A stretch of 64,000 nucleotides of DNA from Rathayibacter sp. VKM Ac-2857 (GTDB lineage Bacteria > Actinomycetota > Actinomycetes > Actinomycetales > Microbacteriaceae): contig NZ_JABMLE010000003.1 in the NCBI RefSeq assembly GCF_013205025.1, positions 496,001-560,000 on the forward strand, given 5' to 3'. Shown piece after piece: positions 52,600-63,850 of the stretch; position 1 is the first letter of the stretch, and each line of letters starts with the position of its first letter. The notes under the pieces were generated by a model. It had not been told where the DNA came from. It made no database searches and saw only the letters and a program-made list of their open reading frames with translations. A program made the position numbers and the translations under genes.

Positions 52600-52738
52600 G
52601 ATTCCAGTCTGGTCGGCGCGGCGCGGCGGCTCTCGGGCTTGCGGCGGGGGCGGGTGGGCGTCTAACGGGGCCGGCTGTGGATCTCCGTTCACCTCGGCGA
52701 CCTTGCGGCGGGCGTGCCGCGCGCCGCAGTCTGGAGGC

Positions 52739-52954
52739 ATGCGAGACGTGCTGAGGAGATCCAGCGGCGGCGAGATCGCCGGCGCCGTCCTGATCGTGCT
52801 GGCTTCGATCGCGCTCCTGATCGGCGCGTTCGCCGCGGGCGCGGGGAGCGTCTACGGGATGCTCGGCGTGATCGTCGCGTTCACCGCAGGCATCACCGGT
52901 CTCGGCGTGCACATCGCCGGCCGCGAGGCCCGGCTGCGCCGCGACGGGAACTGA
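52739..52954 (+). CDS. Small two-helix membrane protein
   Basis: Encodes 71 aa, ATG 52739 with CTGGAGG upstream. Two hydrophobic segments (AGAVLIVLASIALLIGAFAAG and YGMLGVIVAFTAGITGLGVHI) are flanked by charged ends. Function unknown. Divergent from the gene at 52252 and followed by family A repeats. Confidence 0.65.
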   Translation: MRDVLRRSSGGEIAGAVLIVLASIALLIGAFAAGAGSVYGMLGVIVAFTAGITGLGVHIAGREARLRRDGN

Positions 52955-52960
52955 CGCCTT

Positions 52961-53331
52961 CATGCTGATCGAGTAGCCCTCGGAGAGGGCGTATCGAGAT
53001 CCGCCCACCGCTGGCACGGGGGTCTCGATACGCGCTGCGCGCTACTCGACCAGCATGGGACGGGCGTGCCCGCCCGTGCTGTGCAGCATGCTCGCGCCCG
53101 TCCATCAGGGTTCCGCCGCTGAGCCGATTCATGCTGATCGAGTAGCCCTCGGAGCGGGCGTATCGAGATCCGCCCACCGCCGGCACGGGGGTCTCGACAC
53201 GCGCTGCGCGCTACTCGACCAGCATGCGGCGATTCATGTTGATCGAGTAGCCCGCGCAGCGGGCGTATCGAGATCCGCCCACCGCCGGCACGGGGGTCTC
53301 GATACGCGCTGCGCGCTACTCGACCAGCATG
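52961..53331. repeat. Three consecutive family A repeats
   Basis: Full elements at 52961-53057, 53130-53226 and 53235-53331. Left inner stems are GCCCTC-GGA-GAGGGC, GCCCTC-GGA-GCGGGC (one mismatch) and GCCCGC-GCA-GCGGGC. Right arms all use CGCGCTGCGCG. They fill the space between the small membrane-protein gene and the end of the GntR gene at 53350. Confidence 0.88.
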
Positions 53332-53349
53332 CGGCGACCCCGCCGCGGG

Positions 53350-54114
53350 TCAGCGGTCGACGAGGGTGATCTCGAAGGAGTAGAGGTCGGGGCGGTAGCA
53401 GTGCTGGCCGTACTCGACGGCGCGGCCCGAGTTGTCGAAGGCGGTGCGGGTCATCGTCAGGACCGCGGCGCCCTTGCGAAGGTCGAGGAGCTGCGCCTCA
53501 CGGGGGGTCGTGGCGCGGGCGCCGATCCGCTGCTTGGCGACGCGCATCGCCACTCCGCGGGCGCGGAGCAGCTGGTAGAGGCCGTGCGACTCGAGGGCGC
53601 CGAGGTCGAGGTCGACGAAGTCGGCCGGCAGGGTGTTGTCGAGGACGGCGAGCGGGACCCCGTCCGCGGACCGCAGCCGCACGAGGTGCAGGACGGGCGA
53701 GCCGACCTCGACGCCGAGCGCCTCGGCGGTCTTCTCGTCGGCCGTGCCGACGGTGGAGGAGAGGGTGCTCGTCGTGGGGCTCTGGCCGGAGCGCTGGAGG
53801 TCCTCGAACAGGCTGGTGAGCTCGACGTTGCGGGTGACCCTGCCGTGCACGACCTGCGTGCCGATGCCGCGGCGGCGGACGAGGAGGCCCTTGTCGACGA
53901 GGTCCTGGATCGCGCGGCGGATGGTCGGCCGCGACATGCCCAGCCGGTTGCCGAGCGACACCTCGTTCTCGAGCCGGGAGCCGGCCGGGAGCGTCTCGTC
54001 GAGGATGGCCCGCTCGAGGCGGGTCGCGATCTGGTGGTAGAGCGGGATGGGCCCGGAGCGGTCGAGGTCCATGAAGAGGTCCATCGGCAGGGCGTGCTCC
54101 TCCTGCAGCGCCAT
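53350..54114 (-). CDS. GntR family regulator with UTRA domain, probable inositol regulator
   Basis: Encodes 254 aa from ATG 54114, preceded by GGAGGGG. The N-terminal GntR winged helix is clear (IPLYHQIATRLERAILDETL, then LGNRLGMSRPTIRRAIQDLV). The C-terminal UTRA effector domain (about 95-250: VGSPVLHLVRLRSADGVPLAV, GLYQLLRARG, YGQHCYRPDLYSFEITLVD) binds a small sugar-like ligand. It is divergent from the iol genes at 54332 onward, so it likely represses them and responds to an inositol intermediate (an IolR role by context). Confidence 0.88.
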   Translation of the reverse strand: MALQEEHALPMDLFMDLDRSGPIPLYHQIATRLERAILDETLPAGSRLENEVSLGNRLGMSRPTIRRAIQDLVDKGLLVRRRGIGTQVVHGRVTRNVELTSLFEDLQRSGQSPTTSTLSSTVGTADEKTAEALGVEVGSPVLHLVRLRSADGVPLAVLDNTLPADFVDLDLGALESHGLYQLLRARGVAMRVAKQRIGARATTPREAQLLDLRKGAAVLTMTRTAFDNSGRAVEYGQHCYRPDLYSFEITLVDR

Positions 54115-54214
54115 GTCGTCCCCCTCCGCCGGTCACCCGTCGTCCTCGACACCCGTCGGCGTCACTACATTATGCAGCGCACGTCGGCAGCTCAGCAGTC
54201 CGTCCCATTGTGTT

Positions 54215-54228
54215 ATTGTAAGGACATT
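54215..54228. promoter_or_regulatory. Candidate operator of the iol regulator
   Basis: ATTGTAAGGACATT differs at two of 14 positions from the perfect palindrome AATGTCAGGACATT at 63851. It lies in the spacer between the GntR gene and iolE-like gene, in an AT-rich patch. Confidence 0.6.
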
Positions 54229-54331
54229 AAAGACCGCCCCGTCGAGGAGTTGTACACCGCCGTATGGTCCAGATGATCCGCCGCGCCCTCGTGCACGCCG
54301 CCCCTGCGTTCGTCGTCCCCGGAGCGTCCCG

Positions 54332-55249
54332 GTGAAGGCCGCGGTCGCCGGCGCCCCCGTCAGCTTCGGCGTCTTCGAGCTCACCCCGGAGGGCGCCGAC
54401 ACGGTCTCGCCCGACGACCTCGTCGACGTGCTCGCCGAGGCGGGCTACACCGGCGTCGACCTGGGACCGGCCGGCTACCTCGGCCGCGGACGAGAGCTGC
54501 GCCAGCGCCTCGAACGGTCGGGACTCGACGTCGCCGGCGGCTGGATCCAGCTGCCCTTCTCGGACGACGAGGCCTTCGCGGCGTCGCTGCCCGAGCTCGA
54601 CGCCGCGCTCCGCCTCTTCGCCGAGGCGTCCGAGCACGGCCCCGCGCGGCTCCCGCTGCCGACCCTCGCCGACGACGGCTCCGCGGTCCGGCGCTCCTCG
54701 CCCGGGCGCGGCGCCGGCGCCGATCCGCTCGACGACGCGCGCTGGTCGCGGCTCGCCGCCAACGTCGAGCGCGCGACCGCCACCGTCCGCGCGGCCGGCT
54801 TCGAGCCGACGTTCCACCACCACGCGGGCACGTACATCGAGTCGCCGGAGGAGATCGACCGCTTCCTCGGCGCCGTCGACATCGGCCTCACCCTCGACAC
54901 CGGTCACCTGCTGATCGGCGGCGGCGACCCGGTCGCGGCCGTCGAGCGCTGGGGCTCCCGGATCAACCACCTGCACCTCAAGGACGTCGACGTCGCCGAG
55001 CTGCGCCGGGTCCTCGCGGCCGGCGGCGGGATGCGCGAGGTCTGGTCCTCCGGGTCGTTCGTCGCCTTCGGCCGCGGCGACATCGACCTCGACGCGGTGA
55101 TGACCGCGATCGACGCCCAGGGCTACGACGGCTGGGTGGTCGTCGAGCAGGACGTCCTCAACGCCCCCGACGCCGACCTCGCCGCGTTCCGCGACGAGCG
55201 CCGCGACGACCAGGCCGTCAACCGCGAGGCCCTGCGCGCCTGGGCCTGA
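54332..55249 (+). CDS. iolE: Inosose dehydratase-like TIM-barrel protein
   Basis: Encodes 305 aa. GTG 54332 follows CCGGAGCG. The AP-endonuclease-2 TIM barrel starts AGAPVSFGVFELTPEGA and continues LAEAGYTGVDLGPAGYLGRG, like IolE, which dehydrates scyllo-inosose. Metal-site residues appear in FHHHAGTYIE, LDTGHLLIGGGDP, NHLHLKDVD and VVEQDV. It leads the iol operon. The IolE assignment rests on the first 60 residues and the operon; another isomerase/epimerase activity is possible. Confidence 0.78.
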   Translation: MKAAVAGAPVSFGVFELTPEGADTVSPDDLVDVLAEAGYTGVDLGPAGYLGRGRELRQRLERSGLDVAGGWIQLPFSDDEAFAASLPELDAALRLFAEASEHGPARLPLPTLADDGSAVRRSSPGRGAGADPLDDARWSRLAANVERATATVRAAGFEPTFHHHAGTYIESPEEIDRFLGAVDIGLTLDTGHLLIGGGDPVAAVERWGSRINHLHLKDVDVAELRRVLAAGGGMREVWSSGSFVAFGRGDIDLDAVMTAIDAQGYDGWVVVEQDVLNAPDADLAAFRDERRDDQAVNREALRAWA

Positions 55250-55307
55250 CCGCGCCCCTCTCGAACCCCGACCCCCCAGACCGCCCCCGGGCAGCAAGGA
55301 CACCGCC

Positions 55308-56315
55308 GTGACCGACACCCCTCTCCGCTTCGGACTCGTCGGCACCGGCCGCATCGGCCAGGTGCACGCCGCGAACATCGCCGCCGACCCCGAGGCGACG
55401 CTCGCCTGGGTCTGCGACCCGTTCGTCGACGGCGCGAACGCCGTCTCGGCCCGCTACGGCGGAACGGTGACGACCGACGCCGCCGAGATGTTCGCCTCCG
55501 GCGGGATCGACGCGGTGCTGATCGCCTCGCCGACCGCGACGCACGTCGACCTGCTCGAGGCCGCGATCTCGGCCGGGATCCCCGCGCTCTGCGAGAAGCC
55601 GATCGACCTCGACATCGCGCGGGTCGACGCGCTCCTGCCGCGCGTCACGTCATCGGGAGTGCCGATCGCGCTCGGCTTCAACCGCCGCTTCGACCCGGCC
55701 TTCGCCGAGGCGCGCGCCCGCGTCGCCGCCGGCGAGATCGGCGCGCTGGAGCAGCTCTCGATCATCAGCCGCGACCCCGCCGCCCCGCCCGCGGCCTACA
55801 TCGGCGTCTCCGGCGGCATCTTCCGCGACATGACGATCCACGACTTCGACATGGCGCGCTTCTTCCTCCCCGACATCGTCGAGGTCACCGCGACCGGCGC
55901 GACGACCTTCGACCCCGGCGCGCGCGAGCACGGCGACTTCGACACCGCGGTCGTCACGCTCCGCTCCGCCTCCGGTGCGCTCGTCTCGATCACCAACTCG
56001 CGGCACAGCTCGGTCGGCTACGACCAGCGCATCGAGGCCTTCGGCGCCGACGGCTCGATCGAGGTCGCCAACGCCCTCACCAGCCTGGTCAGCGTCTCGA
56101 ACGGCACGAGCGTGCAGGCGAAGCCGCCGTACCAGGACTTCTTCCTCGAGCGGTACTCCGTGGCCTACCGGGCCGAGCTCACCGAGTTCATCAAGCTCGC
56201 CCGCGGCGAGGAGTCGACGAGCCCCACGTTCGCCGACGGCCGCGCCGCCCTCGTCCTCGCCGACGCCGCCGCCCGCTCCGCGGTCGAGCGCGTCTCGGTG
56301 AGCGTCGAGCTGTAG
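55308..56315 (+). CDS. iolG: Inositol 2-dehydrogenase, Gfo/Idh/MocA family
   Basis: Encodes 335 aa from GTG 55308. N-terminal Rossmann motif GLVGTGRIGQVHAANIA (7-23), the conserved CEKPIDLDI with catalytic Lys, and IHDFDMARFFLPD with the catalytic Asp/His region. This NAD-dependent enzyme oxidises myo-inositol to 2-keto-myo-inositol, the first step of the pathway. The operon supports the inositol assignment over other sugars. Confidence 0.88.
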   Translation: MTDTPLRFGLVGTGRIGQVHAANIAADPEATLAWVCDPFVDGANAVSARYGGTVTTDAAEMFASGGIDAVLIASPTATHVDLLEAAISAGIPALCEKPIDLDIARVDALLPRVTSSGVPIALGFNRRFDPAFAEARARVAAGEIGALEQLSIISRDPAAPPAAYIGVSGGIFRDMTIHDFDMARFFLPDIVEVTATGATTFDPGAREHGDFDTAVVTLRSASGALVSITNSRHSSVGYDQRIEAFGADGSIEVANALTSLVSVSNGTSVQAKPPYQDFFLERYSVAYRAELTEFIKLARGEESTSPTFADGRAALVLADAAARSAVERVSVSVEL

Positions 56316-56325
56316 GGCGCCGGCC

Positions 56326-57180
56326 GTGACCGTCCGCCTCGCCGCCTCCGCGGAGATGCTCTTCCCGGAGCTCGAGTTCGTCGACCGCGTCCGCCGCCTG
56401 CACGAGCGCGGCTTCGAGGTCGAGATCTGGGACTGGTCCACCAAGGACCTGCCCGCGCTTGCGGCGATCGGAGCGACCTTCTCGTCGATGACCGGCTACC
56501 TCACCGGCGATCTGATCACGCCCGACGGCATCGCCGAGACGCTCCGCACGGCCGAGATCTCGCTCGCGGCCGCCGAGATCATCGACAGCCCGCGGCTGAA
56601 CCTGCACGGCACCGGCCTCGCGCCGGGCGGCCTGCCCGTCCGGCCCGGCACCGAGGTGACGCCCGACGACCGCGATCGCGCCGAGGACACCCTCCGCCGG
56701 CTCGCCGCGCTCGGCGAGGAGCGCGGCCGGGTCTTCACCCTCGAGAACCTCAACACGGCGGTCGACCACCCGGGCACCCCGTTCGCCCGCGCCGAGGACA
56801 CCCTCGCGCTGGTCAGCGCGGTCGACCGCCCGGGTCTGCGGCTGAACCTCGACCTCTACCACGCGCAGATCGGCGAGGGGAACCTGCTCGAGCTCGTGCG
56901 CCGCTGCCTGCCCTGGATCGGCGAGATCCAGGTCGCCGACGTGCCCGGCCGCTGCGAGCCCGGGACCGGCGAGATCCGCTACCCGGCCGTCGCGCAGGAG
57001 CTGTGCGTCCTCGGCTACGACGGGGTCGTCGGGCTCGAGGCGTGGCCGTCGACCGACTCCGAGGCGGCGCTCGACGCCTTCGAGGAGGCCTTCCTGAGCC
57101 GGCCGGAGTCCCGGCCTCGATCCCCGATCGTCGTCACCGCCGGAGCCACGGCCGACAGAGAGGTGGACAGGGTCGTATGA
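56326..57180 (+). CDS. Hydroxypyruvate-isomerase-like TIM-barrel protein
   Basis: Encodes 284 aa from GTG 56326, ten bases after iolG. The start MLFPELEFVDRVRRLHERGFE resembles Hyi/IolI-type isomerases. Metal ligands appear as Glu in TLENLNTAVDHPG, Asp-His in LDLYHAQIGEGN, and Glu in VGLEAWPS. It probably interconverts inosose or keto-sugar intermediates. The C-terminal 25 residues are a polar tail. It overlaps iolC by four bases (ATGA). Confidence 0.75.
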   Translation: MTVRLAASAEMLFPELEFVDRVRRLHERGFEVEIWDWSTKDLPALAAIGATFSSMTGYLTGDLITPDGIAETLRTAEISLAAAEIIDSPRLNLHGTGLAPGGLPVRPGTEVTPDDRDRAEDTLRRLAALGEERGRVFTLENLNTAVDHPGTPFARAEDTLALVSAVDRPGLRLNLDLYHAQIGEGNLLELVRRCLPWIGEIQVADVPGRCEPGTGEIRYPAVAQELCVLGYDGVVGLEAWPSTDSEAALDAFEEAFLSRPESRPRSPIVVTAGATADREVDRVV

Positions 57181-58145
57181 GCACCTCCACCACGCCCTAC
57201 GACGTGCTGACCATCGGCCGGGTCGGGGTCGACATCTACCCGTTGCAGGACGGCCTCGGGCTCGAGGACGTCGAGACCTTCGGCAAGTACCTCGGCGGGA
57301 GCGCCGCGAACGTCGCCATCGCGGCCGCCCGGCACGGGCACTCCGCCGCGCTGATCTCGCGGGCCGGTGAGGACCCGTTCGGCCGCTACGTGAAGCGCGA
57401 GCTGGTCCGGCTCGGCGTCTCGGACGAGTTCGTCGGCACCGAGCCGGACCTGGCCACGCCGGTGACGTTCTGCGAGATCTTCCCGCCGGACGACTTCCCG
57501 CTGTACTTCTACCGCAAGCCCAAGGCGCCCGACCTGGCGATCACCGCGCAGTCGCTCGACCTCGACGCGATCGTCCGGGCGACGGTCTACTGGTCGACCG
57601 TCACGGGGCTCACGGAGGAGCCCAGCCGCTCGGCGCACTTCGTCGCCTGGCAGGCGCGCGACCGCCGGCCGTTCACCGTGCTCGACCTCGACTACCGGCC
57701 GATGTTCTGGCGCTCGCCGGAGCGGGCGTCGCAGGAGGTCGCGAAGGCGCTGGAGTGGGTCACCGTCGCGGTCGGCAACCGCGAGGAGTGCGAGATCGCC
57801 GTCGGCGAGACCGACCCGTCGCGCGCGGCCGACGCGCTGCTCGACCGCGGCGTCGAGCTCGCGATCGTCAAGCAGGGCCCCCGCGGAGTCCTCGCGAAGA
57901 CCCGCTCCGAGACGGTCGAGGTCGAGCCGTTCCCGGTCGAGGTCGTCAACGGCCTCGGCGCCGGGGACAGCTTCGGCGGGGCGCTCATCCACGGGCTCGT
58001 CGAGGGCTGGGACCTCGAGCGCATCCTCCGCTTCGCGAACGTCGCCGGCGCGATCGTCGCCTCGCGGCGCGAGTGCTCGACGGCGATGCCCACCACGGCC
58101 GAGGTCGAGACCTTCCTGAAGGAGCGCACCGATGTCACGCTCTGA
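57177..58145 (+). CDS. iolC: 5-dehydro-2-deoxygluconokinase
   Basis: Encodes 322 aa. PfkB family: substrate-binding GKYLGGSAANVAIAAARHG near residue 38, and the ATP-site motif NGLGAGDSFGGALIHGL (about 260) with the catalytic Asp. It phosphorylates 5-dehydro-2-deoxygluconate. ATG 57177 overlaps the upstream stop and the gene overlaps the aldolase-like gene by 14 bp, so translation is coupled. Confidence 0.9.
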   Translation: MSTSTTPYDVLTIGRVGVDIYPLQDGLGLEDVETFGKYLGGSAANVAIAAARHGHSAALISRAGEDPFGRYVKRELVRLGVSDEFVGTEPDLATPVTFCEIFPPDDFPLYFYRKPKAPDLAITAQSLDLDAIVRATVYWSTVTGLTEEPSRSAHFVAWQARDRRPFTVLDLDYRPMFWRSPERASQEVAKALEWVTVAVGNREECEIAVGETDPSRAADALLDRGVELAIVKQGPRGVLAKTRSETVEVEPFPVEVVNGLGAGDSFGGALIHGLVEGWDLERILRFANVAGAIVASRRECSTAMPTTAEVETFLKERTDVTL

Positions 58146-59016
58146 TCGCGACTTCGCGGAGCTGCGCCGGCTCCGCGCCGAGGACCCGGCCGCCGTCGCG
58201 CGGGCGCTCGCCGGGCGCCGGCGCCGTCCGCTGCTCGGCGGCGACGGGCGGCTGCTCCTCGTCGCCGCCGACCACCCCGCCCGCGGCGCTCTCGGCGTGC
58301 GCGGCGACGCCATGGCGATGGCCGACCGCTACGACCTGCTCGACCGGCTCGCCACCGCGCTCTCGCGGCCCGGTGTCGACGGGGTGCTCGGCACGCCGGA
58401 CATCATCGACGACCTCGCGCTCCTCGGGCTGCTCGACGACAAGGTCGTGGTCGGATCGATGAACCGGGGCGGCCTGCGCGGCGCCTCCTTCGAGATGGAC
58501 GACCGCTTCACCGGCTACGACATCGACGGGATCGTCCGCGACGGCCTCGACTTCGCGAAGACGCTGCTGCGGATCAACCTCGCCGACGCCGGCTCGGTCG
58601 CAACGCTGGAGGCGAACGCGGCCGCCGTGACCGCGGCTGCCGCCGCTCGCGTGCCGATCATGCTCGAGCCGTTCCTCAGCGAGTGGATCGACGGCGCCGT
58701 CGTCAACGACCTCTCGGCCGACGCCGTGATCACCTCGATCGCGATCGCCTCCGGGCTCGGCTCCTCCTCGGCCTGCACCTGGCTGAAGCTGCCCGTCGTC
58801 CCCGAGATGGAGCGGGTGATGGCCGCGACCACGCTGCCGACCCTGCTACTCGGCGGCGATCCGACCGGCAGCCCGGACGAGACCTACGCGTCGTGGGGTG
58901 CGGCTCTCGCACTGCCCGGCGTCCGCGGCCTCGTCGTCGGGCGCACCCTCCTCTATCCGGCCGACGGCGACGTCGCGGCGGCGGTCGACACCGCTGCCGC
59001 GCTCGTGCACGGCTGA
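58132..59016 (+). CDS. Class I aldolase-like barrel (Cgl0158/IolJ-like)
   Basis: Encodes 294 aa from ATG 58132. It resembles the Cgl0158-type beta/alpha barrel group found in actinobacterial iol clusters: LLLVAADHPARGALGV at the N terminus, PIMLEPFLSEW, SSACTWLKLPVVPEMERVM (with a Lys in the Schiff-base position) and LLLGGDPTGSPDETYASW. It probably cleaves 2-deoxy-5-keto-gluconate 6-phosphate to malonic semialdehyde and DHAP, the IolJ step, for which no other candidate is present here. Confidence 0.8.
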   Translation: MSRSDRDFAELRRLRAEDPAAVARALAGRRRRPLLGGDGRLLLVAADHPARGALGVRGDAMAMADRYDLLDRLATALSRPGVDGVLGTPDIIDDLALLGLLDDKVVVGSMNRGGLRGASFEMDDRFTGYDIDGIVRDGLDFAKTLLRINLADAGSVATLEANAAAVTAAAAARVPIMLEPFLSEWIDGAVVNDLSADAVITSIAIASGLGSSSACTWLKLPVVPEMERVMAATTLPTLLLGGDPTGSPDETYASWGAALALPGVRGLVVGRTLLYPADGDVAAAVDTAAALVHG

Positions 59017-59051
59017 CTCCATCCCTCCCCTTCGAGAAAAGAACAGGAACC

Positions 59052-60575
59052 ATGTCCGAGACCATCGGAACCACCCCGCTCCACCAGCTCGCCGTCGTCC
59101 CGCACTGGATCGACGGGCGCGAGTCGCCGTCGACCTCGGGCCGCACCGCCCCGGTCTTCGACCCCGCGCTGGGCGTCGCGACCAAGGAGGTCGCGCTGGC
59201 CGACGAGGCCGAGATCGCCGCCGCGATCGCCTCGGCGAAGGCCGCGTTCCCGGCCTGGCGCGACCTGTCGCTCGCCAAGCGCCAGCAGATCCTCTTCACG
59301 TTCCGCGAGCTGCTGGAGGCGAAGAAGGGCGAGCTGGCCGAGATCATCACGTCCGAGCACGGCAAGGTCGTCTCCGATGCGCTCGGCGAGATCACCCGCG
59401 GGCAGGAGGTCGTGGAGTTCGCGACCGGGCTCGCGCACCACCTCAAGGGCGAGTACTCCGAGCAGGTCTCGACCGGCGTCGACGTCTACTCGACGAAGCA
59501 GCCGCTCGGCGTGGTCGGGATCATCTCGCCGTTCAACTTCCCGGCGATGGTGCCGATGTGGTTCTTCCCGATCGCGATCGCGGCCGGCAACACCGTGATC
59601 CTGAAGCCGTCCGAGAAGGACCCGACCGCCGCGATCTGGCTCGCGAAGCTGTGGAAGGAGGCCGGCCTGCCCGACGGCGTCTTCACGGTGCTGAACGGCG
59701 ACAAGCAGGCCGTCGACGGGCTGCTGACCTCGCCCGACGTCCGCTCGATCTCGTTCGTGGGATCCACGCCGATCGCGCAGTACGTCTACGAGACCGGGAC
59801 GAAGCACGGCAAGCGCGTCCAGGCCCTCGGCGGCGCGAAGAACCACATGCTGGTGCTGCCGGACGCGGACCTCGATCTGGTCGCCGACTCGGCGATCAAC
59901 GCCGGCTTCGGCTCGGCGGGGGAGCGCTGCATGGCGATCTCGGTCGTCGTCGCGGTCGAGCCCGTCGCGGACGAGCTGATCGGCAAGATCCAGGAGCGCG
60001 CGTCGAAGCTGCGCATCGGCGACGGCCGCCGCGGCTGCGACATGGGGCCCCTGGTCACCGAGGCGCATCGCGACAAGGTCGCCTCCTACATCGGCATCGC
60101 CGAGCAGGACGGCGCCGAGGTCGTCATCGACGGCCGCGGGATCGAGGTCGACGGCGACGAGAACGGCTTCTGGCTCGGCCCGACGCTGCTCGACAAGGTG
60201 CCGACCACCTCGCGCGCCTACACCGAGGAGATCTTCGGACCGGTGCTCTCGATCGTCCGCGTCGCCTCCTACGAGGAGGGCGTCGAGCTGATCAACACCG
60301 GCGCCTTCGGCAACGGAACCGCGATCTTCACCAACGACGGCGGAGCGGCCCGCCGCTTCCAGAACGAGGTCGAGGTCGGGATGATCGGCATCAACGTGCC
60401 GATCCCGGTGCCGGTCGCGACGTTCTCGTTCGGCGGCTGGAAGTCGTCGCTGTTCGGCGACACGAAGGCCCACGGCGCGGAGGGTGTCCGCTTCTTCACG
60501 CAGCAGAAGGCGATCACGAGCCGCTGGCTCGACCCGTCGCACGGCGGCATCAACCTGGGCTTCCCCCAGAACTGA
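59052..60575 (+). CDS. iolA: CoA-acylating malonate/methylmalonate-semialdehyde dehydrogenase
   Basis: Encodes 507 aa, ATG 59052 after AACAGGAACC. The aldehyde-dehydrogenase nucleophile Cys is in SAGERCMAISVVVAV (about 290); SPFNFPAMVPMWFFPIA and LGGAKNHMLVLPDADLD match the MmsA/IolA subgroup, which lacks the usual general-base Glu. It makes acetyl-CoA from malonic semialdehyde. The gene is separated from iolB by a repeat block. Confidence 0.92.
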   Translation: MSETIGTTPLHQLAVVPHWIDGRESPSTSGRTAPVFDPALGVATKEVALADEAEIAAAIASAKAAFPAWRDLSLAKRQQILFTFRELLEAKKGELAEIITSEHGKVVSDALGEITRGQEVVEFATGLAHHLKGEYSEQVSTGVDVYSTKQPLGVVGIISPFNFPAMVPMWFFPIAIAAGNTVILKPSEKDPTAAIWLAKLWKEAGLPDGVFTVLNGDKQAVDGLLTSPDVRSISFVGSTPIAQYVYETGTKHGKRVQALGGAKNHMLVLPDADLDLVADSAINAGFGSAGERCMAISVVVAVEPVADELIGKIQERASKLRIGDGRRGCDMGPLVTEAHRDKVASYIGIAEQDGAEVVIDGRGIEVDGDENGFWLGPTLLDKVPTTSRAYTEEIFGPVLSIVRVASYEEGVELINTGAFGNGTAIFTNDGGAARRFQNEVEVGMIGINVPIPVPVATFSFGGWKSSLFGDTKAHGAEGVRFFTQQKAITSRWLDPSHGGINLGFPQN

Positions 60576-60976
60576 GGCACGCCACCAGGAGGGGCGGATC
60601 TCGATACGGCCGCTCCGCGCCCTACTCGATCAGCATGAATGCGGACGCTGCGCGGCCTACCCGATCAGCATGAAGCGCCACATGTTGGTCGAGTAGCCGC
60701 CGCAGGCGGCGTATCGAGACCCACCCACCGCCGGCCGTGCAGCCGCCCGAGCATGCCGGCCGGGCGACCGCCCGCCAGCCACATGCTGGTCGAGTAGCCG
60801 CCGCAGGCGGCGTATCGAGACCCGCCCCCTGCAGGACGGTGGATCTCGATACGGCCGCTCCGCGCCCTACTCGATCAGCATGAGGCGCCACATGCTGGTC
60901 GAGTAGCCGCGCAGCGGCGCATCGAGACCCGCCCCACCAGCACCCCCCCGCACCGAGACACGACGGAAGGCCCGAG
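60576..60976. repeat. Family A repeat cluster inside the iol operon
   Basis: Right half 60594-60637, a shorter fragment at 60640-60670, left half 60680-60722, full element 60782-60882 and left half 60891-60933. Left inner stems are GCCGCC-GCA-GGCGGC, and the last is GCCGC-GCA-GCGGC. These hairpins lie between iolA and iolB, which otherwise run in one direction. The last 40 bp carry the iolB ribosome binding site (CGGAAGG). Confidence 0.87.
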
Positions 60977-61932
60977 ATGACCACGCACAACGAGTGGCTG
61001 TTCCCGCGGGGCGCGCTCGCCCGCGACGGCTGGGAGTCCGTCGTCGACGTCGGCCTGCCCGGCTGGCGGCACACGGGCCTCCGCGTCGCGGACCTCGGCC
61101 TCGGCGACGAGCTCGCTCTCCCCGCGGCGGGCGTCGAGCGCCTCGTCGTCCCGCTCGCCGGCTCCTTCACCGTCCGGCACGCGGCAGACGGCCCCGCCGA
61201 GACCACCGTCCTCGCGGGTCGAGCCTCGGTCTTCGACGGCCCGAGCGACGTCCTTTACCTCTCGACGCTGTCCTCCGCGACGGTGTCGGGGGAGGGCCGC
61301 GTCGCGATCGCGGAGGCCCCCGCCGCGACCGCGCACCCGAGCCGCTACATCCCGCGCGCGGAGGTCCCCGTCGAGCTCCGCGGCGCCGGCCGCTCCAGCC
61401 GGCAGGTGCACAACTTCGGCACCCCGAGCGCGCTCGAGGCCGACCGCTTCATCGTCTGCGAGGTCATCACTCCGGCCGAGAACTGGTCGAGCTACCCCGC
61501 GCACAAGCACGACGAGGACGTCCCCGGCCACGAGTCGCGGCTCGAGGAGATCTACTACTTCGAGACCGCCGTCAGCCGCGGCGTCGACGCGCCCGCGGGC
61601 GCCGAGCCGTTCGGGATGTTCAGCACCTCCACCTCGCCCGCCGGCGAGATCGCGATCGACGCGACCGTGCGCACCGGCGACATCGCGCTCGTCCCGTTCG
61701 GCTACCACGGCCCCGCGGTCGCGGCGCCCGGCTACGACCTCTACTACCTCAACGTGATGGCCGGCCCGGGCGAGGAGCGGGCCTGGCTGATCAGCGACCA
61801 TCCGGCGCACGGCTGGATCCGCAGCACCTGGGACGACCAGGACATCGACCCCCGACTCCCGTACACGCCCGACAGCACGATCAGCACAGACACGACCGAC
61901 AGCACACCCAGCACCACCGGAGGACAGCACTG

Positions 61933-61933
<1 letters not shown>
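60977..61933 (+). CDS. iolB: 5-deoxy-glucuronate isomerase
   Basis: Encodes 318 aa, somewhat longer than the usual 270-300. Double cupin protein: ELALPAAGVERLVVPLAGSF in the first half, then NWSSYPAHKHDEDVPGHESRLEEIYYF with the metal-binding His/Glu, and DIALVPFGYHGPAVAAPGYDLYYLNVMAGP. It isomerises 5-deoxyglucuronate to 5-dehydro-2-deoxygluconate. The C-terminal tail is Thr/Ser/Asp-rich (about 25 residues) and ends in an overlap with iolD (TGATG at 61931). Confidence 0.9.
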
Positions 61934-63825
<1,892 letters not shown>

Positions 63826-63850
63826 TTGCTCGGCGGGCAAGTGCTGCCCT

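Noticed and set aside
52961-53331. Direct repeats resembling a CRISPR array
   Set aside because: Units are about 97 bp inverted structures with conserved middles, there are no equal-length unique spacers and no cas genes.
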